64,000 nt of DNA from Betaproteobacteria bacterium. Lineage in GTDB: Bacteria > Pseudomonadota > Gammaproteobacteria > Burkholderiales > Burkholderiaceae_C. Positions 31,788-40,363 of the stretch are shown here, piece after piece. The DNA is taken from positions 310,001 through 374,000 of the forward strand of contig JADJWD010000004.1 of NCBI GenBank assembly GCA_016716535.1, written 5' to 3'. The notes under the pieces are model-generated. The model was given only the letters and a program-made list of their open reading frames with translations. It did no database searches and was not told the DNA's origin. The position numbers and the translations under genes were made by a program. Every line of letters begins with the position of its first letter. Position 1 is the first letter of the stretch.

Positions 31788-33737
31788 TCAAGCCAGCAGA
31801 TGTTCAGGTGGCAACCCGCCCACCCACCTCTGCCAGATCCGCCCAAACAGATCCTCGAACTCGCGCGTATACCGCTCGCTGTCGAAGAGCGGCAACTCCA
31901 TCCTGCGCGTCGCGAGGTGCTCGCGGTACCCCGCCAGCAGCGAAGGCTCACGCAGCAGCGTCAGGATCGCCCCCGTGTACTCGGCAACATTTCCGAACGC
32001 CAGCTCGGGAATCCCGGCGGCGTTCAACACGCTCGCCGCCACCCGCGAGGCGAAACCGTTGCCGTACAACGTCACCACCGGCACGCCGGCCCACAGCGCG
32101 TCGGCCGCCGTCGTGTGCGCGTTGTACGGCCACGTGTCGACGAAGATGTCGGCCTGCGCCAGGCGCGAGAAGTGCTCGGCGTAGCTCACCGCCTTGGCGA
32201 AGACGATGCGATCGCCGGCGACGCCGCGCTCTTCGGCCGCGCGCCGCACGTTGTCGTGCAACTGGCCGTTCGTCTCCTTCAGCCACAGCACCGAGCCCGG
32301 CACCTCGCGCAGCACGCCGCACCACGCGTCGAAGGCCTCGGGCAGGATCTTGTAGGTGTGGTTGAAGGCGCACAGCACCGCGCCCTCGTCGGGCAGGCCG
32401 GCTTGCGCGCGCGTCATGCCGGCGTCGGGCAGCGGCCGCCAGCGGCCGTTGGGCTGGAAGGTCAGCGGTAGCTGCGCCAGCCGCTCGGTGTACAGGTGCG
32501 CCAGCTGCACCGGCGTCGTGAACGGGTCGCCGACGAGGTAGTCGATGTACGGCGCGCCGGTGCTGCCCGGGTAGCCGAGGTAGGCCACCTGCAGCGGCGC
32601 CGGACGGCGCGCCAGCACGGCGTTGCGGTGGCCGCGCGTGTGGCCCTGCAGATCGACGAGGATGTCGATGCCGTCGGCGCGGATGCGGCGGGCGGCCTCG
32701 GCGTCGGAGCTGCCGCGCAGATCGATGAAGCTGTCGGCGGCGCCCTTCAGCCGTTGGCGGATCGCCGAGCCGTCGTCGCGCCCGGTCGAGTACAGCACGA
32801 CCTCGAAGCGCGTGCGGTCCAGCCGCTCGATCAGCTCGACGATCAGCTGCGCCACCGGGTGCTCGTGCAAGTCGTACGAGAGCATCGCCAGCCGCGGCCG
32901 GCGGCCGGGCGCGCCGCGCGCGGCACGTTCGGCGTCGGTCAACGGCGGCAGCTCGGGCGCGCCGACCGCGCTCACCAGCGCCTCGGCGCGCGCCGCGGCC
33001 AGCTGCAGCGCCGGGTCCAGCGGCAGCGACAGCAGGCTGAAGGCGCTGGTCACACGCGCCAGACCCGCCGGCGTCGTCGCCAGCACCTGCTCGAGCGCCT
33101 GCACGTCGGCCGGGAGGCTTTCCCAGTCGCAGACGTGCCGCTTCTCGTACGACAGGTGCGCCATCGCCTGCACGTTGCCGGGGTCCAGCGCGAGCACCGT
33201 CTTCAGGCACTCGATCGCCTCGTTCTGCATCGCCATGTCGCGGAAGGCCGTGGCCATCATCGCGTGCAGCTGCATCATCGTCGGCTCGATCGCCGCGGCC
33301 TGCATCAGCACGTCGATCGCTTCCCTGGGCCGGCGCAGCGCCTGCAGCATCGCGCCATGCTGCAGCATCGCGTCGGGCTCGCGCGTGCCGCCGGCCTCGA
33401 GCTTCTCGAACGCCGCCACCGCATCGTCGTAGCGGTGCAGCGCAGCCAGTGCCTCGGCTTGCAGGCGCCGCGCCAGCGGCTGGCCGGCCTCGAGCGCCAG
33501 CGCCCGCTCGGCGGCGGCCAGCGCGCGCGCGGGCTCGCCGACGTGACGGTAGACGTTGGCCAGGTTGATCCAGTACAGCGCATCGGCCGGCTCGGCGCGC
33601 ACGGCGCGCTTGAACGAGCGCGTCGCACCGAGCCAGTCGCGCTGCTGCATCTGCGCCACGCCCTGCTCCCAGTGCCGGCGGCCGCGCCCTGTCGCTTCGG
33701 TCGCGCTTGCCCCACGGCTTTCGATGACGGCGTTCAT
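31788..33737 (-). CDS. TPR-containing GT41-type (O-GlcNAc transferase/SPINDLY-like) glycosyltransferase
   Basis: Protein of 649 aa. Residues about 20-250 are TPR repeats (DALYWINLANVYRHVGEPA and following). The rest is the two-domain OGT/SPINDLY catalytic region: RPRLAMLSYDLHEHPVAQLI, ILVDLQGHTRGHRNAVLARR, VAYLGYPGSTGAPYIDYLV, LCAFNHTYKILPEAFDAWCG and FVDTWPYNAHTTAADALW. Such bacterial enzymes put a sugar on Ser/Thr of proteins. It directly precedes the flagellins in the map and overlaps a methyltransferase gene, so flagellin glycosylation is the natural guess. Ribosome site GGAGGAGG seven bases before the ATG at 33737. Confidence 0.88.
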   Translation of the reverse strand: MNAVIESRGASATEATGRGRRHWEQGVAQMQQRDWLGATRSFKRAVRAEPADALYWINLANVYRHVGEPARALAAAERALALEAGQPLARRLQAEALAALHRYDDAVAAFEKLEAGGTREPDAMLQHGAMLQALRRPREAIDVLMQAAAIEPTMMQLHAMMATAFRDMAMQNEAIECLKTVLALDPGNVQAMAHLSYEKRHVCDWESLPADVQALEQVLATTPAGLARVTSAFSLLSLPLDPALQLAAARAEALVSAVGAPELPPLTDAERAARGAPGRRPRLAMLSYDLHEHPVAQLIVELIERLDRTRFEVVLYSTGRDDGSAIRQRLKGAADSFIDLRGSSDAEAARRIRADGIDILVDLQGHTRGHRNAVLARRPAPLQVAYLGYPGSTGAPYIDYLVGDPFTTPVQLAHLYTERLAQLPLTFQPNGRWRPLPDAGMTRAQAGLPDEGAVLCAFNHTYKILPEAFDAWCGVLREVPGSVLWLKETNGQLHDNVRRAAEERGVAGDRIVFAKAVSYAEHFSRLAQADIFVDTWPYNAHTTAADALWAGVPVVTLYGNGFASRVAASVLNAAGIPELAFGNVAEYTGAILTLLREPSLLAGYREHLATRRMELPLFDSERYTREFEDLFGRIWQRWVGGLPPEHLLA

Positions 33738-34312
33738 GCAGGCACCTCCTCCTGGTTCAGCGCCGCGGCCTGGATGGGCGCGGCCGGCTTGTGGGCGTTG
33801 ACGTTCAGGCTGATCGACGTGCCCAGCACCACCGTCTCGCTCGTGTCGGCGAACAGGCCGTGCCGGCCGACGCGCTGCAGGTTCACGAAGCCGGCGCGGT
33901 CGAGGAAGGCGGCCAGGAAGTCCTGGTTCAACCCGACGCGGTGGTGGTCGTGCGCGTGCGTGTGGCCGCCGAACATCATGCGCATCACCTGGAAGCGCTG
34001 GTTCACGTCGAGCACGTGCCGCTGCAGCAGGAGGTGCGCGAGGATGTCGATGTCGGGCACCGACAGGCGCAGCACGCCGCCGGGCGCCAGCACGCGGTGC
34101 CATTCGGCCAGCACGCGCGGCAGCTCGTCGACGTAGTCGAAGTGCTCGAGCACGTGCGAGGCGTACAGCTCGGCGAACGTCCCGTCGGCGAAGCGCGACA
34201 GGTCCTGCGCGTCGCCGACGTGGTCGACGTGCGCGCCGGCGCGCACGTCGAACACCTCCCAGCCGGCGTGGGCCTCGGCGCCGCCGATGTGCAGTCTTCG
34301 TGGGGTCGTCAT
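33734..34312 (-). CDS. Class I SAM-dependent methyltransferase, 192 aa
   Basis: Short methyltransferase beginning RRLHIGGAEAHAGWEVFDV, with the SAM-binding and acidic-loop region rearranged as in the LHIGG subgroup, then FAELYASHVLEHFDYVDEL and HRVLAPGGVLRLSVPDIDIL. Similar proteins are found in polysaccharide and glycan clusters. Its stop overlaps the start of the glycosyltransferase (ATGA), so they are made together. It may methylate the sugar placed on flagellin; this is inference. The other end faces the flagellin promoter region. Confidence 0.8.
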   Translation of the reverse strand: MTTPRRLHIGGAEAHAGWEVFDVRAGAHVDHVGDAQDLSRFADGTFAELYASHVLEHFDYVDELPRVLAEWHRVLAPGGVLRLSVPDIDILAHLLLQRHVLDVNQRFQVMRMMFGGHTHAHDHHRVGLNQDFLAAFLDRAGFVNLQRVGRHGLFADTSETVVLGTSISLNVNAHKPAAPIQAAALNQEEVPA

Positions 34313-34411
34313 GGCTGATCAGTGAAGAGAGAGGACGCGCGGTTGGAGACAGCGCCGATGCGGCGACGCAACCGGACACACTTGCCGCGCACGCCCGTCG
34401 AATGATTGGGT

Positions 34412-34438
34412 TCAAGTCGCGCGTGTTGGCGCCGAAAT
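34412..34438 (+). promoter_or_regulatory. Sigma-28 (FliA) promoter candidate 1 for fliC1
   Basis: TCAAGTCG, an 11-base spacer, then GCCGAAAT. Compared with TAAAGTTT-N11-GCCGATAA the -10 box matches 6 of 8 and the spacer is exact. The TCAAG form of the -35 box recurs upstream of fliD and fliS here. Confidence 0.55.
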
Positions 34439-34521
34439 GGCAGGGTTCGCGCGCCTTTCTCGTTTCACTGCACTGCGGCCGTCCATGCGACGCGCAATGA
34501 ACAGGGCGCCAAATAAGCCGC

Positions 34522-34548
34522 TAAAGCTGCGATCGGGGCGGTCGAAAA
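34522..34548 (+). promoter_or_regulatory. Sigma-28 (FliA) promoter candidate 2 for fliC1
   Basis: TAAAGCTG, an 11-base spacer, then GTCGAAAA. The -35 box matches the consensus start TAAAG exactly and the -10 box 6 of 8. It lies about 250 bases before the flagellin start. Confidence 0.5.
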
Positions 34549-34796
34549 CGGGCTCAACGTGCAAGCGAAAGCGAGTACGGGTCCGGAGCGGAACGGGCCG
34601 CGGCTGCAACGCCCATCCAGGGGCAGCGGTCACGGCGACGGGTTTGCCCGGGCGTGTTCCCGAAGGCGGCATGTGAGTCATGCGGCCAGAAGGAACGGCT
34701 GGTGAAAGGTGCGAGGCCTCGAAAGGAGAGAGGGGGCCTCATGCCCCAAGCCGCTGAACTGCCTGTGGTCCATCACCCCCCATTTGGAGTCGTCAC

Positions 34797-35657
34797 ATGT
34801 CCCAGTCGATCAACACCAACCTCGTTTCGCTGAACGCCCAGCGCAACCTCGCCGCCAGCCAGAGCTCGCTGGCCACCTCGATGCAGCGCCTGAGCTCGGG
34901 CCTGCGCGTCAACAGCGCCAAGGACGACGCCGCCGGCCTGGCGATCGCCGAGCGCATGCAGACCAAGGTGCGCGGCATGACGGTCGCCATCCGCAACGCC
35001 AACGACGCGATCTCGATGTCGCAGACGGCCGAAGGCGCCCTGGGCAAGGTCGGCGACATGCTGCAGCGCATGCGTGAACTGGCCGTGCAGGCCGCCAACG
35101 GCACGAACACGTCAACCGACCGCACGAGCCTGAACGACGAGTACCTGCAGCTGTCGCGCGAAGCGGCGCGCACGCTGTCGGGCACGCAGTTCAACGGCCA
35201 GAGCATCCTCGCGACGACGGTGAACTCGGTCTTCCAGGTCGGCGCCAACACCTCGGCGACGCTGGACCAGATCTCGGTCACGGCCTTCGACTGGACGAGC
35301 GTGGCCAACATCACGACGGCCATCGGCTCGGCGGTCGGCACCGACCCGACGACGGCGATCGCCGGCACCGACGGCAGCTTCGCGCTCGCCTCGATCACCG
35401 CCATCGACGCCGCGATCGACAGCGTCAACACCCAGCGCGCGACCTTCGGCGCGGTGCAGAACCGCTTCGACAACGTCGTCGCGTCGCTGCAGGTGTCGGT
35501 GGAGAACCAGACCGCCGCGCGTGCCCGCATCATGGACGCCGACTACGCCACCGAGACGGCGAACCTGTCGCGCGCGTCGATCCTGCAGCAAGCCGGCAAC
35601 GCGATGGTCGCGCAGGCCAACCAGCTGCCGCAGCAGGTGCTGGCGCTGCTGCGCTGA
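34797..35657 (+). CDS. fliC: Flagellin (copy 1), 286 aa
   Basis: Filament protein with the conserved D0/D1 ends: INTNLVSLNAQRNLAASQSS and RLSSGLRVNSAKDDAAGLAI at the N-terminus and FGAVQNRFDNVV to QANQLPQQVLALLR at the C-terminus. The variable D2 region is only about 60 residues (SVTAFDWTSVANITTAIGSA), so the filament is thin-walled. Ser/Thr-rich centre offers O-glycosylation sites, fitting the nearby GT41 enzyme. A strong hairpin follows at 35758. Very similar to copy 2, 321 bases downstream. Confidence 0.95.
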   Translation: MSQSINTNLVSLNAQRNLAASQSSLATSMQRLSSGLRVNSAKDDAAGLAIAERMQTKVRGMTVAIRNANDAISMSQTAEGALGKVGDMLQRMRELAVQAANGTNTSTDRTSLNDEYLQLSREAARTLSGTQFNGQSILATTVNSVFQVGANTSATLDQISVTAFDWTSVANITTAIGSAVGTDPTTAIAGTDGSFALASITAIDAAIDSVNTQRATFGAVQNRFDNVVASLQVSVENQTAARARIMDADYATETANLSRASILQQAGNAMVAQANQLPQQVLALLR

Positions 35658-35757
35658 ACAGCGGCCGCGGTGGCGCCGGGCTGGCGCTGCCGCCGCTGCG
35701 GCGGCACGCGATCGCCGAGGTCGTGCCGCTGCCGGGGTTGACATGACATGAAGATCG

Positions 35758-35795
35758 AAGGGCCCGCCGGTGCACGCCGGCGGGCCCTTCTTGCT
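35758..35795 (+). terminator. Rho-independent terminator after fliC1
   Basis: A perfect 13-bp stem, AAGGGCCCGCCGG with its complement at 35777-35789, and a 6-base loop TGCACG, followed by a weak T-rich run (TTCTTGCTGTT). It would isolate fliC1 as a single transcript. Confidence 0.85.
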
Positions 35796-35978
35796 GTTCG
35801 AACGGGCGCGATCTGGCCGGCCTTCGGCCCGCTTATCGCGCGACCCCCGGCTGAGGGGCGGCCTTAACCTGCCGGCACAGCGCTTCGGTCCCGGCCGATG
35901 GAGATTCGAGGCGATTCATTCGCCACGATTCACCGTTTCGAAGTCGACGCTCGCAGCGCCACCGCATAGGAGTCCGCC
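35796..35978. other. Upstream region of the second flagellin
   Basis: Together with 35658-35757 this is a 320-base gap. I see no gene. GCCGATGG at 35894-35901 matches the FliA -10 box in 6 of 8 positions but lacks a good -35 partner at the right distance, so no promoter is called. A ribosome site (AGGAG) precedes the start at 35979. Confidence 0.4.
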
Positions 35979-36842
35979 GTGCCCCAGACCATCAACACCA
36001 ACCTCGTCTCGCTGAACGCGCAGCGCAACCTGAACACCAGCCAGACATCGCTGGCCACGGCGATGCAGCGGCTCAGCTCGGGCCTGCGCGTCAACAGCGC
36101 CAAGGACGACGCGGCGGGCCTGGCGATCGCCGAGCGCATGAACACGCAGATGCGCGGCATGAACGTCGCCATGCGCAACGCCAACGACGGCATTTCGATG
36201 GCGCAGGTCGGCGAAGGCGCGCTCGGCAAGGTCAGCGACATGCTCCAGCGCATGCGCGAGCTGGCCGTGCAGGCGGCCAACGGCACCAACACGCCGACCG
36301 ACCGCAACAGCCTGAACGACGAGTTCCTCCAGCTCGCCCGCGAGGCGCAGCGCACGCTCGGCGGCACGCAGTTCAACGGCCAGAGCATCCTCGCGACGAC
36401 GCTGACCAGCAGCTTCCAGGTCGGCGCCAACACCTCGGCGACGCTGGACCAGATCAGCGTCACCGCCTTCGACTGGACGCAGAGCACCACCATTACCACC
36501 GCCGTCGGCGCCGCCGTCGGCACCGACCCGACGACGCTGATCTCCGGCACCGACGGCAGCTTTGCGCTGGCCGCGATCACCGCCATCGACGGGGCCATCG
36601 ACAGCATCAACGCCCAGCGCGCCGCCTTCGGCGCGGTGCAGAACCGCTTCGAGAACGTCATCGCCAATCTGATGGTCGCCTCGGAGAACCAGGCCGCCGC
36701 GCGCAGCCGCATCATGGATGCCGACTACGCCGCCGAGACCGCCGCGCTCAGCCGCGCGCAGATCCTGCAGCAGGCCGGCAACGCGATGGTCGCGCAGGCC
36801 AATCAGCTGCCCCAGCAGGTCTTGTCGCTGCTGCAGCGCTGA
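35979..36842 (+). CDS. fliC: Flagellin (copy 2), 287 aa
   Basis: Second filament protein, starting with GTG (PQTINTNLVSLNAQRNLNT) after AGGAG. It shares nearly all of the D0/D1 ends and the central block QFNGQSILATT, FQVGANTSATLDQISVTAFD with copy 1; differences cluster around residues 45-110 and in the short D2 segment (QSTTITTAVGAAVG). Two flagellins allow composite filaments or antigenic change by recombination. Followed by fliD after a FliA-type promoter. Confidence 0.95.
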   Translation: MPQTINTNLVSLNAQRNLNTSQTSLATAMQRLSSGLRVNSAKDDAAGLAIAERMNTQMRGMNVAMRNANDGISMAQVGEGALGKVSDMLQRMRELAVQAANGTNTPTDRNSLNDEFLQLAREAQRTLGGTQFNGQSILATTLTSSFQVGANTSATLDQISVTAFDWTQSTTITTAVGAAVGTDPTTLISGTDGSFALAAITAIDGAIDSINAQRAAFGAVQNRFENVIANLMVASENQAAARSRIMDADYAAETAALSRAQILQQAGNAMVAQANQLPQQVLSLLQR

Positions 36843-36895
36843 CGGGTCCTGCCACACCGGGTCACGACTTCGAAGCCGGCCGGCGCCACGTTCGC

Positions 36896-36922
36896 TCAAG
36901 GTTGGCTCCAGTCGGTCGATAA
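36896..36922 (+). promoter_or_regulatory. Sigma-28 (FliA) promoter of fliD
   Basis: TCAAGGTT, an 11-base spacer, then GTCGATAA, which matches the -10 consensus GCCGATAA in 7 of 8 positions. About 105 bases before the fliD start. Confidence 0.7.
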
Positions 36923-37027
36923 GGGGCTCCAAGGGGGCGGCGTGCGCGCTCGGTGCGCCTGCCGTTCCCCAAGAGCCCCTTGGTCATCGGGCGCCGCCGG
37001 CCGGCGGCGCCACCCCGGGAGAACACC

Positions 37028-38485
37028 ATGCCCGCGCTCACCTCACTCGGCATCGGCAGCGGCATCGACCTGAACACCATGCTCACGCAGCTGGTGGCGC
37101 TGGAGCGCAAGCCGCTCGAGCAGATGCGGGCTGAGGCCAGCAAGCTGCAGACCAAGGTCAGCAGCTTCGGCCAGATCCAGAGCCTCGTCTCGCGCCTGCA
37201 GGACGCCGCCAACAAGCTCAAGGGCACCGCCAGCTCCGGCGTGTGGTCGCAGTCGGTGGCTAAGAGCGCCAACGACCAGGTCGTCAGCGCCGTCAGCGGC
37301 AGCTCGGCGGCGCCGGGCAGCTACAGCGTCTCGGTCACCTCGCTGGCGGCAGCGCAGACGGTGTCGTCGGCGACGCCGTTCGTCGACGCCAGCGCGCTGG
37401 TCGGCGCCGGCACGCTGACGCTCGAGATCGGCAGCTGGGACGCCGGCCGCACCGCCTTCACGGCCAAGGCCGGCGGCGCGGCGACGCCGCCCATCACCGT
37501 CACCGCCGAGGACACGGTGGCCACGGTGCGCGACAAGATCAACGCGCTCGGCGCCGGCGTCACCGCCAGCCTCGTCACCGATGCCAACGGCACGCGCCTG
37601 GCGCTGCGCTCGACGGCCACCGGCGCGGTGAACGGCTTTCGCATCACCGCCGCCGACGACGACGGCAACAACGCCGACGCCGCCGGCCTGTCGCGCCTGG
37701 CGTACGACCCGCCCGGCGGCACGCTCGGCACGCTGTTCGGCCAGGCCGGCGCCAACGCGGTGGCCAACATCAACGGCGTGCCGATCGAGTCGGCGACGAA
37801 CGAACTCGCCGGTGTCGTCGAAGGCCTGACGCTGCGCCTGCGCGGCACCAGCGCGACGCCGGTCGACGTCGACGTGAGCGCCGACCGCGAGGCCATCACC
37901 GAGGCGGTGAAGAACCTCGCCAGTGCCTACAGCGACCTCGCCAAGTACATCGGCGAGCAGACGAAGTACGACGCCACCAGCAAGGCCGGCGGCCCGCTGC
38001 AAGGCGACAGCGCCGTCGGCAACGTGCTGGCGCGCCTGCGCAGCGTCATCAACAGCGCCTCGGGCGCCTCGGCGGCGTTCGCGCGGCTGTCCGACGTCGG
38101 CCTCGAGCTGCAACGCGACGGCTCGCTCGCCGTCGACGGCGCCAAATTCGACAAGGCGCTGGGCGACCTCGCGGGGCTGCAGAAGGCGTTCGCGCACAGC
38201 GATCCGCTGGACGCCGCGAACGAGGGCTTTGCGCGCCGCTTCGCGACGTTGACGACCGAGATGCTCGCCGTCGACGGCAGCCTGACGACACGCACCGAGG
38301 GCCTGCGCAAGCTGATCACGCAGAACGGCGAGAAGCAAAGCCGCCTCGAGGACCGCGTCGAGCGCTACCAGGCGCGCCTGGTGCAGCAGTTCACCGCGAT
38401 GGACTCCAACCTCGCGCGGCTGAACGCGCTGAACAGCTACGTGACGCAGCAGCTCGCCGGCATGGCGGCCGCCAACAACAGCTGA
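37028..38485 (+). CDS. fliD: Flagellar filament cap protein FliD (hook-associated protein 2)
   Basis: Protein of 485 aa, capping the growing filament and folding flagellin. The N-terminal domain begins ALTSLGIGSGIDLNTMLTQL, the usual FliD start, and the C-terminal coiled coil runs to ALNSYVTQQLAGMAAANNS, also typical. The middle is made of beta domains with NGVPIESATNELAGVVEGLT. ATG at 37028 chosen because upstream residues are Pro/Arg-rich shadow and GGGAGAA precedes it. Followed by fliS, its chaperone partner for flagellin export. Confidence 0.95.
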   Translation: MPALTSLGIGSGIDLNTMLTQLVALERKPLEQMRAEASKLQTKVSSFGQIQSLVSRLQDAANKLKGTASSGVWSQSVAKSANDQVVSAVSGSSAAPGSYSVSVTSLAAAQTVSSATPFVDASALVGAGTLTLEIGSWDAGRTAFTAKAGGAATPPITVTAEDTVATVRDKINALGAGVTASLVTDANGTRLALRSTATGAVNGFRITAADDDGNNADAAGLSRLAYDPPGGTLGTLFGQAGANAVANINGVPIESATNELAGVVEGLTLRLRGTSATPVDVDVSADREAITEAVKNLASAYSDLAKYIGEQTKYDATSKAGGPLQGDSAVGNVLARLRSVINSASGASAAFARLSDVGLELQRDGSLAVDGAKFDKALGDLAGLQKAFAHSDPLDAANEGFARRFATLTTEMLAVDGSLTTRTEGLRKLITQNGEKQSRLEDRVERYQARLVQQFTAMDSNLARLNALNSYVTQQLAGMAAANNS

Positions 38486-38530
38486 GAGAGAAGCCCTGCG
38501 CGGCGCCTTCACGGCGCCCTCGATGGCGCC

Positions 38531-38558
38531 TCAAGTGGCCTCGTGCCCGGGCCGATAA
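38531..38558 (+). promoter_or_regulatory. Sigma-28 (FliA) promoter of fliS
   Basis: TCAAGTGG, a 12-base spacer and a perfect GCCGATAA. It starts 61 bases before the fliS ATG at 38592. Confidence 0.75.
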
Positions 38559-38591
38559 GGAGTGCATCCAACGCGCACCGGGCCTCTCAGG

Positions 38592-39044
38592 ATGTACGCC
38601 TCACAACACTTCGCGCCTTTTGGTGGTCATGCCGCGCGCCAGGCGCTCGGCGGTCTGTACCAGCAGGTGCGGGTCGAATCGAAAGTCGACGGCGCCTCGC
38701 CGCACGAACTGGTCGCGATGCTGTTCGACGGCTTCATGGAAGCCGTCGCGCAGGCCCGCGGCGCGATGCGCGAGCAGCGCCTCGAGGTCAAGGGTGCGGC
38801 GATCGGCCGCGCCGTGCGGATCATCGAGGAAGGCCTGCGCGCCGGCCTCGACCTGCGCGCCGGCGGCTCGCTGGCGCGGGACCTCGACGATCTGTACAGC
38901 TACCTCGCGATGCGCCTGACGCTGGCGAACCTGCGCAACGACGAGGCGGCGCTGGACGAATGCCAGCGCCTGATGCGCCCGCTGCACGAGGCCTGGATGG
39001 CGATCGCCGAAGAGGCCGAAGCCGCAGCGCCACGCCGCCGCTGA
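38592..39044 (+). CDS. fliS: Flagellin export chaperone FliS
   Basis: Helical protein of 150 aa with the family signature YQQVRVESKVDGASPHELVA, MLFDGFMEAVAQARGAM and DLYSYLAMRLTLANLRNDEA. It binds the disordered C-terminus of flagellin to prevent early assembly. ATG at 38592 gives the standard N-terminus; the upstream in-frame ATG at 38562 would overlap the promoter region. Own FliA promoter, then a fliT-like gene. Confidence 0.93.
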   Translation: MYASQHFAPFGGHAARQALGGLYQQVRVESKVDGASPHELVAMLFDGFMEAVAQARGAMREQRLEVKGAAIGRAVRIIEEGLRAGLDLRAGGSLARDLDDLYSYLAMRLTLANLRNDEAALDECQRLMRPLHEAWMAIAEEAEAAAPRRR

Positions 39045-39102
39045 ACACGCCACGCCAAGCGCCAGCTCGAAGCTGCACCGCTGCACGCCCGCCCCGATTC
39101 CG

Positions 39103-39474
39103 ATGCAACCGCCGACCCCGATGGACCCCCAACTGCTCACCTACTACGAAGCGATCGAGCGTGCCAGCGCCGACATGCTGACGGCCGCCCGCGCCGGCAA
39201 CTGGGACGAGGTCGTCAAGCTCGAGGGCGCCTGCGTGCTGCTGATCAGCCAGCTCAAGAACGCCGCCCAGGAGCCTCGCCCGGTCCCGGCCGCAGCCGCC
39301 GCCGACCGCGAGGGCGCGCGCGCCGCCGACACCGCCGAGGCCGAGGCGACGCGCGCCAAGTCGAAGATCATGCAGCGCATCCTCGTCAACGATGCCGAGA
39401 TCCGGCAGCTCGCCGAGCCCTGGCTGCACACGCTGGACGACGCCCTCGCCGGGCGCCGCCGCACGCTGCACTGA
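39103..39474 (+). CDS. fliT: FliT-like flagellar chaperone, 123 aa
   Basis: Short helical protein, LLTYYEAIERASADMLTAAR and NWDEVVKLEGACVLLISQLK, then a C-terminal helix with RILVNDAEIRQLAEPWLHTL. This layout and its place right after fliS match FliT, the FliD chaperone, which often has low sequence similarity. A spacer rich in Ala/Glu in the middle is unusual. Start at 39103 or at the ATG at 39121. Confidence 0.75.
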   Translation: MQPPTPMDPQLLTYYEAIERASADMLTAARAGNWDEVVKLEGACVLLISQLKNAAQEPRPVPAAAAADREGARAADTAEAEATRAKSKIMQRILVNDAEIRQLAEPWLHTLDDALAGRRRTLH

Positions 39475-39486
39475 CAGGGTCCGGCG

Positions 39487-40353
39487 ATGCGCGCCGACAT
39501 CCAACCCGCGCCGGCCCCGGCGCCGCCCGCAGCGGCCGCCCACGACGCCTTCCGCGTCACCGACGCCGCCGAGCGGCTGGCGCTGCTCGCGCAACTGCGT
39601 GACAGCGGCGCCGCCGTGCTGCTGCACACGGCCGACGGCGCCTCGCTGCGCAGCCGGCTTGCGTCGGTCGACGCGGGCGCGTCGCGCCTTTCGTTCGCCG
39701 TCGCTGCCGCCGAGCTGGAGTCACCACACCTCGCCCCGCTGCTCGAAGACGACGACGTGACCGCGGTCGCGCACCCGGGCCAGGTCAAGCTCCAATTCGA
39801 TGCCGCCGGCCTCGTGCTCGTGCGCGGCCAGGCGAGCGCCGTGCTCCAGTGCGCCCTGCCCGACGAGATGCTGCGCGTGCAGCGGCGCGAGACCTTCCGC
39901 GTCTGCCCGCCGGTGACCGCGCCGGTGGCGATGCTGCGCCACCCGGCGATCCCCGAGATGACGCTGGCGCTGCGCGTGCTCGACCTGAGCCTCGGCGGCT
40001 GCGCGCTGCGCCTGCCCGACGACGTGCCGGCGCTCGCGCCGGGTACGCGGCTGGCGGGCGTGACGATCGAACTCGATGTCGACACGCGGCTGCGCGTCGA
40101 GCTGCTGCTGCAACACGTGACCTACCTGCCGCAGCACGACGAGGCCGGTGCCAGCGCGCGCCCCGGCAGCGCTCGTCTGGGCTGCGAGTGGCGGCTGCAA
40201 CGGCCCGAAGACGAACGTGCGTTGCAGCGCTGGATCGACCAGGCGCAGGTGCGCCAGCGGATGAGCCGCCGCGCGGCGGCGCAGCGCGCCGCGGCCGGTG
40301 CAGCGGCGCCGGCGGCCGTGGCCGCGCCCTGGGCCGCTTCGTCGACCGCCTAG
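39487..40353 (+). CDS. YcgR-like flagellar brake protein with PilZ domain
   Basis: Protein of 288 aa. The N-terminal YcgR domain (about 20-130) is followed by a PilZ domain whose c-di-GMP site is intact: VQRRETFRV supplies the RxxxR arginines and LDLSLGGCAL the D/NxSxxG motif. YcgR binds c-di-GMP and slows the flagellar motor. The Pro/Ala start and the Ala-rich C-terminal tail are low complexity. Position inside the flagellar cluster next to an EAL phosphodiesterase supports the role. Confidence 0.85.
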   Translation: MRADIQPAPAPAPPAAAAHDAFRVTDAAERLALLAQLRDSGAAVLLHTADGASLRSRLASVDAGASRLSFAVAAAELESPHLAPLLEDDDVTAVAHPGQVKLQFDAAGLVLVRGQASAVLQCALPDEMLRVQRRETFRVCPPVTAPVAMLRHPAIPEMTLALRVLDLSLGGCALRLPDDVPALAPGTRLAGVTIELDVDTRLRVELLLQHVTYLPQHDEAGASARPGSARLGCEWRLQRPEDERALQRWIDQAQVRQRMSRRAAAQRAAAGAAAPAAVAAPWAASSTA

Positions 40354-40363
40354 GTCCACGACG

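Larger units (their letters stand above)
34313..34796. promoter_or_regulatory. Flagellin upstream region, about 480 bases without a gene
   Basis: No convincing gene on either strand. The region carries two FliA-like promoter candidates described separately and a C-rich segment before the flagellin start. A long untranslated leader to fliC1 is implied. Confidence 0.55.
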
